Shown here in pieces: positions 15,685 to 24,380 of a stretch of 64,000 nt of DNA. The DNA comes from JALHVH01 sp964585685 (lineage in GTDB: Bacteria; Acidobacteriota; Aminicenantia; Aminicenantales; Saccharicenantaceae). The stretch is taken from positions 1 through 64,000 of the forward strand of contig CAZPEP010000005.1 in NCBI GenBank assembly GCA_964585685.1, given 5' to 3'. The translations under genes were made by a program, and so were the position numbers. Below the pieces are notes generated by a model that did no database searches, was not told where the DNA came from, and saw nothing but the letters and a program-made list of their open reading frames with translations. The first letter of the stretch is position 1, and each line of letters opens with the position of its first letter.

Positions 15685-16836
15685 ATGACAGGCGAGGTCG
15701 CAGACAGGTTCCGGGCCCGGTTCGGGACCGAGCCGCTCCTCGTCCGCTCGCCGGGCCGGGTCAACCTGATCGGGGAACACACCGACTACAACGAGGGCTT
15801 CGTCCTCCCTGCCGCCATAGACAAGTCCGTTGTTTTCGCCATCTCCCCGCGCGCCGACAGGGGCTGCCGCATCATTTCCCTGGATCTCGGCCAGGAGGTC
15901 CGGTTCGACATTCAGGACCTGGGGCGGTCGCCCCTGCGCTGGCCGGACTACCTGGCGGGGGTCATCAACCAGTTTGCCCGGGGAGGGTATCCGATCCGGG
16001 GATTTCAATGCGTCTTCGGTGGGGATATCCCCATCGGGGCCGGGATGTCGTCCTCGGCGGCGGTCGAGGGGGGGCTGGCCTTCGCTATGAACGCGATGTT
16101 TGGCCTTAAGATCGACAGCGTCGAGCTGGCCAAGCTGGCACAGCGGGCCGAGAACGAGTTCGTCGGCGTGAACTGCGGCATCATGGATCCGTTCGTCAAC
16201 ATCCACGGCCGGGAGAACAAGGTCCTCAAGCTCGATTGCCGGTCGCTCGAGTTCGCGTACTTTCCCTTCGAGCGGCCCGACCTGCGCATCGTCGTCGCCG
16301 ACACCATGGTCCGGCGGGAGCTGGCCTCGTCCGAGTACAACGTCCGCCGCGCCCAGTGCGAGGAGGGCGTCGCGGTCCTGAGGAGATCCGCGCCGGCCGT
16401 GCGGAGCCTCAGGGACGTCGGCATGTGCCTCCTCGAGGAGCACCGGGCCGAGCTCGATCCCGTGGTCTACAGGCGCTGCGATTACGTCATCCGGGAGAAC
16501 ATCCGGGTCGAGCAAGCGTGCCGGGACCTCGCTGACGGAGACTTCCGGACGTTCGGAGAGCGGATGTACGCCTCCCATGCGGGGCTCCGCGACGGTTACG
16601 AGGTCAGTTCGCCCGAGCTCGACATCTTGGTCGAATCGGCCTCCATGGTTGAGGGCGTCCTTGGGGCGCGGATGATGGGCGCGGGCTTCGGCGGCTGCGC
16701 CATCGCCCTCGTCGAGGAGGGCGCCATCCCGGCCTTTCGGGAGCGCGTCGGCCGCGCCTATGAGGCGGCGACCGGCAAGGTCCCGAACATCCACGTCGTC
16801 ACGATCTCCGCGGGGACACACATCATTACAGCCTGA
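15685..16836 (+). CDS. galK: Galactokinase
   Basis: 383 residues; phosphorylates alpha-D-galactose to galactose-1-phosphate, first step of the Leloir pathway. The GHMP-kinase signatures are complete: 'GRVNLIGEHTDYNEGFVLPA' (galactokinase signature), 'PIGAGMSSSAAVEGGLA' (ATP loop), 'NCGIMDPFVNIHG' with the catalytic Asp, and 'MMGAGFGGCAIALV' near the end. The ATG at 15685 sits directly against GAGGAGG, closer than usual; an in-frame TTG at 15676 after AGGTGA is a possible true start adding three residues. No galT or galE is in the window, so the rest of the pathway is elsewhere. Confidence 0.93.
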   Translation: MTGEVADRFRARFGTEPLLVRSPGRVNLIGEHTDYNEGFVLPAAIDKSVVFAISPRADRGCRIISLDLGQEVRFDIQDLGRSPLRWPDYLAGVINQFARGGYPIRGFQCVFGGDIPIGAGMSSSAAVEGGLAFAMNAMFGLKIDSVELAKLAQRAENEFVGVNCGIMDPFVNIHGRENKVLKLDCRSLEFAYFPFERPDLRIVVADTMVRRELASSEYNVRRAQCEEGVAVLRRSAPAVRSLRDVGMCLLEEHRAELDPVVYRRCDYVIRENIRVEQACRDLADGDFRTFGERMYASHAGLRDGYEVSSPELDILVESASMVEGVLGARMMGAGFGGCAIALVEEGAIPAFRERVGRAYEAATGKVPNIHVVTISAGTHIITA

Positions 16837-16934
16837 CGTGGTCGGCCCCGGTAGGCCGCTCCCGGCCGCCGAGGTGAAAACCGAGGGGTGCGCCGTCGCC
16901 GTCCGGGACATCGAGTAAAAGTGGCCGGAATGGG

Positions 16935-17582
16935 GCCCGCGCCCGTGATCCCGGCCTCGGCGATCTGGTCGCCGACGCCATGAAAAGCGGAGTCCGCAAG
17001 GCGGGGGTTCCGGCCGATATCGCCCTCGAGGTCACAGACTATACCGCGGCCAAGATATACGCCGGGAAGACCGTCGGCAACGATATCATGAGGGCTATGC
17101 CTTACGGCTACGACCCGACGTCCGGGCTCGGGTTCAAGATCGTGGTCGTGCCCATGACCGGGGGGTTGCTCCTTGGCCTGATGGAGGAGTATTCGGTCTC
17201 CATGGTCGACGTGACCCGGGACCTCTGCCTCCAGCCGTCGGGCCTGAAGTTCGCCTATGATTCCAGCAAGCCCGCCGCGCCGTTCGGCTCATTGAGCCGC
17301 GTTGACCCGTTCTCGGTCCGCGTCGGCGGGAATCCCATCGATCCGGAGGGGATCTACTTCGTCGTCATGAACGAGCAGGTTTTCAACACCCTCGCGGGCA
17401 TGCTCCCGCCCGACATGCTGACCGCCATCCCGACGGGGCTTCTCGAATACGACGTCGTTCGTGACCTGCTGAAGTCCCTCGGGCTCATCCGCTACGCCGC
17501 CGAGGGGAGGGTCGTAATCCTAGCTCTGATCCATCAAGGGATGTTGATTTCGGCGTTGGATTCGAATATAAGAACCCCATGA
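16935..17582 (+). pseudogene. 5'-nucleotidase C-terminal domain, N-terminally truncated
   Basis: The frame is open from upstream of its first ATG (16980) and reads 'DPGLGDLVADAMKSG', the start of the 5'-nucleotidase C-terminal (substrate-binding) domain. It continues with 'MPYGYDPTSGLGFKIVVVPM' then 'TGGLLLGLME' (the family's 'lPfgn.l....ltG..l...le') and 'SRVDPFSVRVGGNPIDPEGI' with 'YFVVMNEQ'. The metallophosphatase domain that should precede it (~300 residues) is absent, and no signal peptide is present. The usual 'TNGGGIR' segment after 'ADIAL' is replaced. It is therefore a remnant, though an intact-looking tail remains. Its stop overlaps the permease ATG by four bases. Confidence 0.6.
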
Positions 17583-18949
17583 AACAAATTATAAAAGCTT
17601 GTCCAGCTTCATCGTCGGCGGCTCCCGAGTTGCGACGGGTTCTCGGCCTGTTCAGCATCATCGGGATCGTCGTCGGGGCCATGATCGGCTCCGGGATCTT
17701 CATCAATCCCGCCAAGGTCGCCAAGGACGTCGGAACGCCGGCGATGATGCTGGCCGTCTGGATCGTGGGGGGGATCCTGAGCTTCTTCGGGGCCCTGGCC
17801 ATCGCCGAGCTTGCCGCGATCTATTCCCAGGCCGGCGGGATCTATGTCTATCTCCGCGAAGCCTACGGGCCCGTCATCGCTTTCCTATTCGGGTGGACCC
17901 TGTTCCTGATCGTCGAGGCCGGCACGATCGCGACCCTGGTCGTGGGGTTCTCCACGAAATATTTGCCCTATTTTGTAAATATTTCGGCGCTCCAGGCCAA
18001 GGTTGTCGCGGTCTCCCTCATCGCCATCCTGGCGGCCGTCAATATTCTCGGCGTCAAGAAAGGAGCCTTCCTGATGAACTTCCTGACGAGCATCAAGTTC
18101 ATCGGCCTGATCGGCATTTGCGTCGTCATCTTCATCTTCGCCAAGGGCTCGACCGCCAACTTCCTGTCCACGGAGTCCGCGGCACCCGTGAGCGGAGGGC
18201 TCCTGGGAAGCTTCGGCGTGGCCCTCGTCGCGGCCCTCTGGGCCTATAAAGGATGGGAGACGAGTACATATTGCGCCGGGGAGATCAAAGATCCCCAGAA
18301 AAAACTCCCCCTTGGGCTCTTCATCGGAAGCCTGTCGGTCATTTTCCTCTATATCCTGGCCAACCTCGCCTACCTCTACGTTTTTCCCGCCTCCCGCATG
18401 GCCGAATCGGGCCGGATCGCCGCCGACGTCATGGAAGCAGCCGTGGGTCCTGTGGGGGCCTCGATCGTCGCCCTCATCATCCTGATGTCCATGACCGGCA
18501 CGGCCAACGGACACCTCATGACGGCACCCCGGGTCTTTTACGCCATGGCCAAGGACGGGCTGTTCTTCAAGGGCATCGCCAAGGTCCATCCCAAATATCG
18601 GACGCCTTACGTCTCCATCATCGTCCTGGCGATCTGGTCGGCCCTGCTCAGCTTGAGCGGGACCTTCGAACAGCTCTATTCCTACGTCATCTTCGGGTTC
18701 TGGATTTTCATGGGCCTGACCGTGGCCGGCGTCATCGTCCTCCGCAGGAAGCGGCCGGACCTGCCCCGGCCGTACAAGACGTGGGGGTATCCCGTGACCC
18801 CGATCCTTTTCATCCTCTCTTCCGTCTTCCTGACCATAAACTCTCTCATCAGGACCTTCTGGAACTCTTTCGCGGGCCTGGCCCTGATCGCGCTCGGCAT
18901 CCCTGTTTATCTCGTCTGGAGAGGCCGCCGGAAAGCATCGGCTGCCTGA
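17579..18949 (+). CDS. Amino-acid permease, APC superfamily
   Basis: 456 residues, about 12 helices. Opens with the APC signature 'IIGIVVGAMIGSGIFINPAK' (the unwound helix 1 'GSGIF' that binds the amino-acid backbone). It continues with 'ELAAIYSQAGGIYVYLREAY' in helix 3 and 'ALWAYKGWETSTYCAGEIKD' in helix 6, and 'PRVFYAMAKDGLFF' before 'HPKYRTPY'. This pattern fits the LAT/YfnA-like exchangers; substrate is not predictable. The ATG overlaps the stop of the truncated nucleotidase frame; the ribosome site is weak. gltS follows after 24 bases in the same direction, so the two carriers probably form one transcript for amino-acid uptake. Confidence 0.88.
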   Translation: MKQIIKACPASSSAAPELRRVLGLFSIIGIVVGAMIGSGIFINPAKVAKDVGTPAMMLAVWIVGGILSFFGALAIAELAAIYSQAGGIYVYLREAYGPVIAFLFGWTLFLIVEAGTIATLVVGFSTKYLPYFVNISALQAKVVAVSLIAILAAVNILGVKKGAFLMNFLTSIKFIGLIGICVVIFIFAKGSTANFLSTESAAPVSGGLLGSFGVALVAALWAYKGWETSTYCAGEIKDPQKKLPLGLFIGSLSVIFLYILANLAYLYVFPASRMAESGRIAADVMEAAVGPVGASIVALIILMSMTGTANGHLMTAPRVFYAMAKDGLFFKGIAKVHPKYRTPYVSIIVLAIWSALLSLSGTFEQLYSYVIFGFWIFMGLTVAGVIVLRRKRPDLPRPYKTWGYPVTPILFILSSVFLTINSLIRTFWNSFAGLALIALGIPVYLVWRGRRKASAA

Positions 18950-18973
18950 TGCCCGCAGCGGGGAGCACAGGAT

Positions 18974-20206
18974 ATGCTGAACCTCAATCTCATCCATACT
19001 GTAGCCTTCGCGGGCATCGTCCTTTTCATCGGCTACGGCCTTTGCCGTTGGATCAGGCCTCTCTCGAGCTATAACATCCCGGCGCCCGTCGTCGGGGGGC
19101 TCATCGTCGCCCTGGCCATACTCGTCGCCCGCCGGTTCGACGTGAGCCTGTTCACTTTCGACACGACCCTGCGCGATCCGCTCATGATCGCCTTTTTCAC
19201 CACGATCGGTTTCGGGGCCAGTCTCAAGCTCCTCAAGATCGGAGGTCCCCAGGTCCTCGTTTTCTTCATCATCGCGACGATCGCGGCCGTCCTCCAGAAC
19301 GTCGTCGGCGTGTTGATCGCCCTTCCCTTCGGGCTTAAGCCCCTCTTCGGCGTCCTGGCCGGGTCGGTGACCCTGACCGGCGGGCCGGCGACCGGCCTCG
19401 CCTTCGCGCCGCTGTTCGAAAAAGCGGGCGTCCATGGGGCGGCAACGATCGCTGTGGCCGCCGCCATGTTCGGGATCGTCTGCGGCGGGCTGATCGGCGG
19501 TCCGATCGGGACGCTGCTGATCGACCGCCACCGGCTCCGCAAGCCCAAGACCCATCCGGGCGGCGGCCCCGCGCCGAGCGCCGACGAGATCGTGGAAGCC
19601 AAGGTCCCCGAGCCCAAGGAAGCGGCGCCTGCCGGCGAGGACCAGGAAGCCTATGTCCTGCTTAAGAACCTGGTCGTCCTCCTGGTCGCCATGTGGATCG
19701 GCTCCTGGTTGAGCAAAGGCTTCCAGGCGCTCCACTTTACCCTGCCCGCCTACATCGGGGCCATGTTCGTCGCGGCCATCATCCGCAACCTGGATGACCT
19801 AACTCATCTGTTCGGACTCTCCCAGCGAACCATGGACGATCTCGGCCACGTCTCTCTTTCGATCTTCCTCGTCCTCGCCTTGATGACGCTGAAACTATGG
19901 GAGCTCGCCGGTCTCGTCCTGCCCCTGATCATCGTTCTTGTCGGCCAAGCCCTGCTCCTCGTCTTTCTCTGCCTGGGCCCCGTCTTCAAGCTCATGGGAC
20001 GCGATTATGAATCGGCCGTCATGAGCGGAGGCTTTTTCGGGTTCATGATGGGGACGACCGCCAACGCCATGGCCAATATGAAGGTCCTAGTCGACAAGTA
20101 CGGGCGCGCGCCCCGGGCCTTTCTGGTCGTGCCCATGGTCGGGGCGTTCTTCATCGATTTCACGAACGCCCTCCTGATCACGGTCTTCCTGAATATCTTC
20201 AAGTGA
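18974..20206 (+). CDS. gltS: Sodium/glutamate symporter GltS
   Basis: 410 residues, ten or more helices in two inverted halves. The GltS re-entrant loops are visible as Gly-rich segments: 'GSVTLTGGPATGLAFAPLFE' in the first half and 'MSGGFFGFMMGTTANAMANM' in the second. These halves are separated by a ~40-residue charged Pro/Ala/Glu loop ('PGGGPAPSADEIVEAKVPEP') longer than that of E. coli. Start ATG follows CACAGGAT. It imports glutamate with Na+ at the inner membrane. With the APC permease upstream and the secreted peptidases, it fits a peptide- and amino-acid-fed metabolism. Confidence 0.9.
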   Translation: MLNLNLIHTVAFAGIVLFIGYGLCRWIRPLSSYNIPAPVVGGLIVALAILVARRFDVSLFTFDTTLRDPLMIAFFTTIGFGASLKLLKIGGPQVLVFFIIATIAAVLQNVVGVLIALPFGLKPLFGVLAGSVTLTGGPATGLAFAPLFEKAGVHGAATIAVAAAMFGIVCGGLIGGPIGTLLIDRHRLRKPKTHPGGGPAPSADEIVEAKVPEPKEAAPAGEDQEAYVLLKNLVVLLVAMWIGSWLSKGFQALHFTLPAYIGAMFVAAIIRNLDDLTHLFGLSQRTMDDLGHVSLSIFLVLALMTLKLWELAGLVLPLIIVLVGQALLLVFLCLGPVFKLMGRDYESAVMSGGFFGFMMGTTANAMANMKVLVDKYGRAPRAFLVVPMVGAFFIDFTNALLITVFLNIFK

Positions 20207-20256
20207 ACGCCGCTTGTCAAAGAACAGGGGAGAGTTACGGACCGGGGCTGGGGAGG

Positions 20257-20313
20257 GGATTGGCTGGGAAGCAAGGATTCGGACCTTGATTGCTTGATCC
20301 GGAGTCAAGAGTT
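20257..20313 (-). pseudogene. tRNA-Gln remnant (3' two thirds, altered anticodon CCG)
   Basis: On the minus strand this repeats the anticodon arm, T arm, acceptor 3' strand and CCA of the intact tRNA-Gln at 24231-24304, plus a few flanking bases, with scattered transitions. The loop reads CTCCGGA, so the anticodon would be CCG rather than CTG. The 5' acceptor strand is missing and the D-arm region (GTTATAATGGGGAACTC) only loosely fits, so it should not mature. Confidence 0.75.
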
Positions 20314-20592
20314 CCCCATTATAACCGATATATAATCAACTAGATGCGTCTTTTGTCTTTTCTTATTGGCTAGTTTTTAGCTAGTGCCGACACAGGAACA
20401 AGGCGGGGCAGCTTCAATGCTTGAAAACCTCACTTCAGAGGTGATACATTGGGCGGGGGAGGTCAAGACCCTTTGAGAAGATAGCAAGAAGGATCCTGGA
20501 TCTAAATCTGGTGATCGCGCTTGCATCGATAGGCGCATTTTCCTGCCGGGCCCGAAGAGACTCCCGACCCTGGCTCAAAGATCCCGCGGTCA
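20314..20592. other. Non-coding stretch beside the tRNA-Gln remnant
   Basis: No coding frame is supported. The first ~90 bases are A+T-rich (TTGGCTAGTTTTTAGCTAGTG) and resemble the A+T-rich stretch beyond the 3' end of intact tRNA-Gln near 24090 (TTGGCTATTTTTTGGCTCG), consistent with relics of a common integration site. Confidence 0.35.
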
Positions 20593-21984
20593 TCAAACAC
20601 GGCGTTGATGCTCGATGACCTTCTCCGCGGTATCCGCACCCATCCGCATCGCGATGTGCATCGTGGGATAGCCGAAGCCGCCCTGGCGTCCGACCGAAGA
20701 AAGATTCCGGAATGCGGCCAAATAATTCTTAGCCTTCTCAAAATGGAGCTCGAAGCCGAGTCGGAAAACAGGATATCCGTACGCGGACCGAAGGAGATGG
20801 CACTCGGCGATTTCATCTCGACGGATAAGCCCCTCGGCTTCGAGATCGTCCAGGATCCGTTGACGTGTCGCTGTGCCGCCGTTCCACCTGTCGTCCCCCT
20901 CGTCGCAGGTCATCTCGACGACCAGGACGCTGTGGTCCGGCGGGTGCACGTCCAGCCCGCTGTTTTTCGGCTCGGCGATACGATGGAAGATCCTGTCCCG
21001 GAAGTAGATGAATGGGACATCGAAGACCCTGGACTTGCGGACGAGCAGGCCGTACACGGCGATGGGCTTGTAACGGAGGTGGTCGCACGCTTCCAGAATG
21101 TCGTGCGGAGGGGTCGGGGCCATGGATCGGATGAGCTCCGGGAGCGGAATGGTCGAGATACAGTGCGCGCAGGGGAATGGCCTGGTCACGCCGTTTCGCT
21201 CGACCTGCACCGCCGTCACCAGGCCGTCCTCGGTTTCGATGCCGGTCGCCGTGCTGTCCAGGATGACCGCGCCCCCGTGCCTGCGAATATGCTCCGCCAA
21301 CGCAAGCGGCAATTCCCGCGAACCCGTCGGTGTGTACCAGACAGTCTCATGCCTGAGTGCGCTCGCCGCAGCGTCGTCGCCGGCCCTGATCCCGACCGCG
21401 TCCAGAGCCTTCTTGACGACATCGACGGCCCCGAGGCGCGGCATCCGCGTGCGCACGAACGTCGCGGAAAGATCGCTCGGAGGGATCCCCCAGTACGCCT
21501 GCGTAAAGCCGCAGAAGAAATGCTCGTAAAGGGGACGCCCGTAGAGCCGGATGAGCGCATCTTCGGCATTCCGCGCCGGCTCCCGAGCGAATTTGTTGCG
21601 GACCGTCTGCGCTATCAAGCCCCCGAGCAACGCGGCGAGCGTCCCGAGCGGGACGCTTTTCAACAGATCGAGAAACTCCAACGGGTATCTCCGGCGGCCG
21701 TTGCCGAAGCGGATGAAGGCCCTCAACGCGGCCGGGCGAAGACGGTCGCCCATGAGAGCCTTCATATCCTCGAAGATCTCGCGGTCGAAGGCGTGCAGAT
21801 GATGGGCGCCGAGATCGTAAAAATTTCCGTTGAACTCCCGGCCGGCGGCGAGGCCGCCCGGGGCCGGGCCCTTTTCGAAAACGGTCACGGGCACGCCCTG
21901 TTCGGCAAGGACGCGGGCGGCGTAGAGACCGCACATCCCCCCGCCGAGGACGAGGACCTTCGGGCCTCCAGACGCGGATTTCAA
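20593..21984 (-). CDS. FAD-dependent amine-oxidase/protoporphyrinogen-oxidase-like oxidoreductase
   Basis: 463 residues. A Rossmann dinucleotide motif at the start ('VLVLGGGMCGLYAARVL', then 'VFEKGPAPGGLAA') and 'YDLGAHHLHAF' with the closing 'ACDHL..GFGYPTMHIAMRMG' FAD segment place it in the amine-oxidase/UDP-galactopyranose-mutase-like group, cytoplasmic. Substrate is unknown. The start codon is TTG: its first base lies just before the stop of the upstream gene in a TTGA overlap, so the two are translationally coupled. Relatives in surface-polysaccharide loci rearrange or oxidise nucleotide sugars, so with its partner it may act in sugar or lipid-head synthesis; that is inference. Confidence 0.75.
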   Translation of the reverse strand: MKSASGGPKVLVLGGGMCGLYAARVLAEQGVPVTVFEKGPAPGGLAAGREFNGNFYDLGAHHLHAFDREIFEDMKALMGDRLRPAALRAFIRFGNGRRRYPLEFLDLLKSVPLGTLAALLGGLIAQTVRNKFAREPARNAEDALIRLYGRPLYEHFFCGFTQAYWGIPPSDLSATFVRTRMPRLGAVDVVKKALDAVGIRAGDDAAASALRHETVWYTPTGSRELPLALAEHIRRHGGAVILDSTATGIETEDGLVTAVQVERNGVTRPFPCAHCISTIPLPELIRSMAPTPPHDILEACDHLRYKPIAVYGLLVRKSRVFDVPFIYFRDRIFHRIAEPKNSGLDVHPPDHSVLVVEMTCDEGDDRWNGGTATRQRILDDLEAEGLIRRDEIAECHLLRSAYGYPVFRLGFELHFEKAKNYLAAFRNLSSVGRQGGFGYPTMHIAMRMGADTAEKVIEHQRRV

Positions 21985-23285
21985 TGCGGCCGTTCCCCGA
22001 CAGCCGACAGGACCCGTTCCTGGCGCGCGAATGTCCGCGACAGGAAGGTATCGGGAAGGATGACATCGTCGCGAAGGAGCGCCTTGTCCTTCGGCACGCT
22101 GCGTTTCAGGCGGGGGAGGATGCCGTCCTCGCCTTCCAGGAGCGCGATCGGCACCATGCCCTTTAGGTCGGCCGGGCCGGCAAGCTCCAGGAGTCCGTAG
22201 AAAAGATCGCCGCCGATGCCGTGCGGAACGGATTCGCCCTTCTTCACGGCGCGCTTCGCGTAAGCATAAACGTCCGTCAAGCGGCCTTGTCGCGGCCAGA
22301 GCACGGGACTCCGGTCCAGCACGGCGCGCGCGATCGCCGAGGGAGTTTCCAGGTGACAGAGATGGAACGGCCGATAGAAGAGATAGAAGGGGCCGTTGCC
22401 CATCTTGTAATACTTGAGATAAGACGCCTGAACGGGGTCGTCGCAGGAACCGACGACGAAAACCCCGCCCCCCGGCTCCGCGCCGAGAATGTAATCGACA
22501 ACCCCCGTAGCTCCGTACTTGCGGAAGTCAAAAAGGCTGAAGACGTCGTTGACATTCTTGGCCTCGGGCCCCTCCATCCCAGGAGCCCAGGGAACCAGCC
22601 CCGTGCCGTTTGCGATGAGCCCCATCTCGATGTTGAGTTTCGTGCCGTCTGTATAGGCGCAGCACTGGACGGGGTCCAGGTTCCGGATCCGCGCCTCGTG
22701 CTCGAGGGAATCCGCGGTCGCGTAACGGTTCAGGAAGCCCTTGATGTTGCCGGCCATGACGATGCGGAAGGACCACAGCCGGATCTCGTCGATCATCCGT
22801 GCCAGGACACCGTGCTGGTCGCCGGCGTCGCTCGTCGCGACGACCCCGTTGCGGACCGCCGTGTCGTGGAGGACGGAGCCCAGGGCCAGGTCCACTTCCG
22901 CGTTCATGAGGATGACGTGGATCTTCCTTTCCAGGGCCTCCAGGCAGAGTCTCCCCGCAAACCCGATCGTGCTCGTGGCTTCGACGACGACGTCCACGCC
23001 GAGCCCGTGGTCCTTGTCCAGCAGGAAGAAGGGATCGCGGGTAACGATGACCTCCCCGTTCTTTGGCATGGGATCGGACGCGGAGACGACGGCGTACGGC
23101 TTTCCGTAGGCCCGGACGGCCCGGAGGGCCGCGTCGAGACGGGTATCCGTCACCGAGACAAGTTCCATGGCCGGCGTCTGCCCAATCTGCCAGCTGATCC
23201 CGACACCCATGGCGCCGGCGCCGACCAGCGCCACGCGGATCCGCTGTCCTGACCTCTGGTACTGGATCAGCCTGTCGTAATACAC
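21981..23285 (-). CDS. Homoserine-dehydrogenase-like NAD(P) oxidoreductase with C-terminal SAF-like region (COG4091 type)
   Basis: 434 residues from a GTG start supported by AAAAGGA eight bases upstream; the longer frame from 23384 has no ribosome site. N-terminal Rossmann fold 'IRVALVGAGAMGVGISWQI', then 'GVDVVVEATSTIGFAGRLCL' as in homoserine/aspartate-semialdehyde-type dehydrogenases, a middle dimerisation part ('DGTKLNIEMGLIANGTGL'), and a C-terminal part ('GGDLFYGLLE...LKGMVPIALLEGE') like the SAF domain seen in COG4091 proteins. The real substrate is not known. It is the first gene of a two-gene operon with the FAD oxidoreductase and lies between two tRNA-Gln-related sequences, perhaps acquired. 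Confidence 0.75.
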   Translation of the reverse strand: MYYDRLIQYQRSGQRIRVALVGAGAMGVGISWQIGQTPAMELVSVTDTRLDAALRAVRAYGKPYAVVSASDPMPKNGEVIVTRDPFFLLDKDHGLGVDVVVEATSTIGFAGRLCLEALERKIHVILMNAEVDLALGSVLHDTAVRNGVVATSDAGDQHGVLARMIDEIRLWSFRIVMAGNIKGFLNRYATADSLEHEARIRNLDPVQCCAYTDGTKLNIEMGLIANGTGLVPWAPGMEGPEAKNVNDVFSLFDFRKYGATGVVDYILGAEPGGGVFVVGSCDDPVQASYLKYYKMGNGPFYLFYRPFHLCHLETPSAIARAVLDRSPVLWPRQGRLTDVYAYAKRAVKKGESVPHGIGGDLFYGLLELAGPADLKGMVPIALLEGEDGILPRLKRSVPKDKALLRDDVILPDTFLSRTFARQERVLSAVGERPH

Positions 23286-23544
23286 AAATAATTCCTTTTC
23301 TGCGCCGGGAGTATATCTTCGGCACCGCGGCCTGTCAATGAACCGGTTCGGGACCGGATTCCGGTCAAGAACGGGCCCTTTCATGCATAAAAGCTATCTC
23401 CACGGCTTCCCGGTCGGCATCGGGAAGGCAACGACGGAATTTCCATACGAAGTCGGGATGGTAACTCCTGGCTTGTTTTGCTCAGGAGCTTAAGCTTTGG
23501 CGCGAAGGGAAGCGACGATGCGCCGCACGGAGCGGGGAGAGATT

Positions 23545-23805
23545 CTATAGGCCGATCAGATAGATGATCGCGAAAACCAAGGCCATGACATAGGATCCGA
23601 CGCAAGGATAATACAGGGGCCCGACCTTTCCTGTCTCTTTCCGGGTCAACTGTTGATACTGACCGATGTCCTTGAAGAGATACAGCCTGAGCAGGGCGAA
23701 ATTGGTTTTGACCCCTCGCTTGGAGACCTCGTGGATGATCATCATGGAAAAGACGATCCCCAGGCCCACCGACACGAATGCTAAGATCAGGGCCGCATTG
23801 ACCAT
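23545..23805 (-). CDS. Small two-helix membrane protein
   Basis: 86 residues, not recognised. Helix one (about 4-25, 'ALILAFVSVGLGIVFSMMII') is followed by a basic/polar middle ('HEVSKRGVKTNFALLRLYLF') and helix two at the end ('CVGSYVMALVFAIIYLIGL'). Starts at ATG after GGGAGGAATAA. The charge pattern suggests both ends face out and the middle lies in the cytoplasm. It stands alone, in the same orientation as the neighbouring dehydrogenase, without obvious partners. Confidence 0.65.
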   Translation of the reverse strand: MVNAALILAFVSVGLGIVFSMMIIHEVSKRGVKTNFALLRLYLFKDIGQYQQLTRKETGKVGPLYYPCVGSYVMALVFAIIYLIGL

Positions 23806-23952
23806 TTATTCCTCCCTATCATCATCTCCCCTAAATAAAAAGGATATCCAGACCATGGCCGGGTGTCAAGAACTCGAGATCGGAAGGGCTGGGAGGCCGG
23901 CGGGCGGATCGTCGTGCTGGGGATTAAGCTCTTAGAGAGCGGAAAGCGTGGC

Positions 23953-24019
23953 GTGCCTGAAAGGATTCGAACCTCCGACCTTTGGATCCGGGGTCCAACG
24001 CTTGCCCAGTTAGAGGCGC
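23953..24019 (-). pseudogene. tRNA-Arg (CCG) pseudogene
   Basis: Anticodon stem TTGGA/TCCAA, T arm GGAGG TTCGAAT CCTTT and part of the acceptor (GCGCCT/AGGCAC) are clear. But the D arm has lost about five bases and cannot pair, the loop CCCCGGA lacks U33, and the acceptor has two mismatches. The anticodon would read CGG codons. It looks non-functional. Confidence 0.65.
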
Positions 24020-24230
24020 ATCGTTGCAATCAACTTCAATACGGATTCTTAATCGACGATCTGTGGGTCAAATAGGCCTGAAAAAGGTTGGCTATTTTTT
24101 GGCTCGTTGAAAACTAAAAAAGGGCTTAAAACGACCGAAAATTACTTAATCAAATCGAACCGCGATAAGACCTTTAGGCGATTATTAACAAATCGTAAAT
24201 GCAGGAGAATAAAGAATTCAGATTTAGGAT

Positions 24231-24304
24231 TGGCTGGGAAGCAAGGATTCGAACCTTGATTACTTGATCCAGAGTCAAGAGTCCTGCCGTTGGACGACTT
24301 CCCA
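24231..24304 (-). tRNA. tRNA-Gln (anticodon CTG)
   Basis: Complete cloverleaf on the minus strand: acceptor TGGGAAG/CTTCCCA, anticodon stem CTTGA/TCAAG with loop CTCTGGA (anticodon CTG, reads CAG), T arm CAAGG TTCGAAT CCTTG, discriminator G and an encoded CCA. A perfect-spacing promoter precedes it. Confidence 0.95.
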
Positions 24305-24318
24305 GCAAGGACCTCGCT

Positions 24319-24347
24319 ATCATAATCAAAATCGCGGCGGATTTCAA
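24319..24347 (-). promoter_or_regulatory. Promoter of tRNA-Gln
   Basis: Read on the minus strand: TTGAAA (24347-24342), 17-base spacer, TATGAT (24324-24319), ending 14 bases before the tRNA 5' end. Confidence 0.65.
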
Positions 24348-24380
24348 TATGTTTCCCCGAGAGGAGTTCCCCTAACAAAT

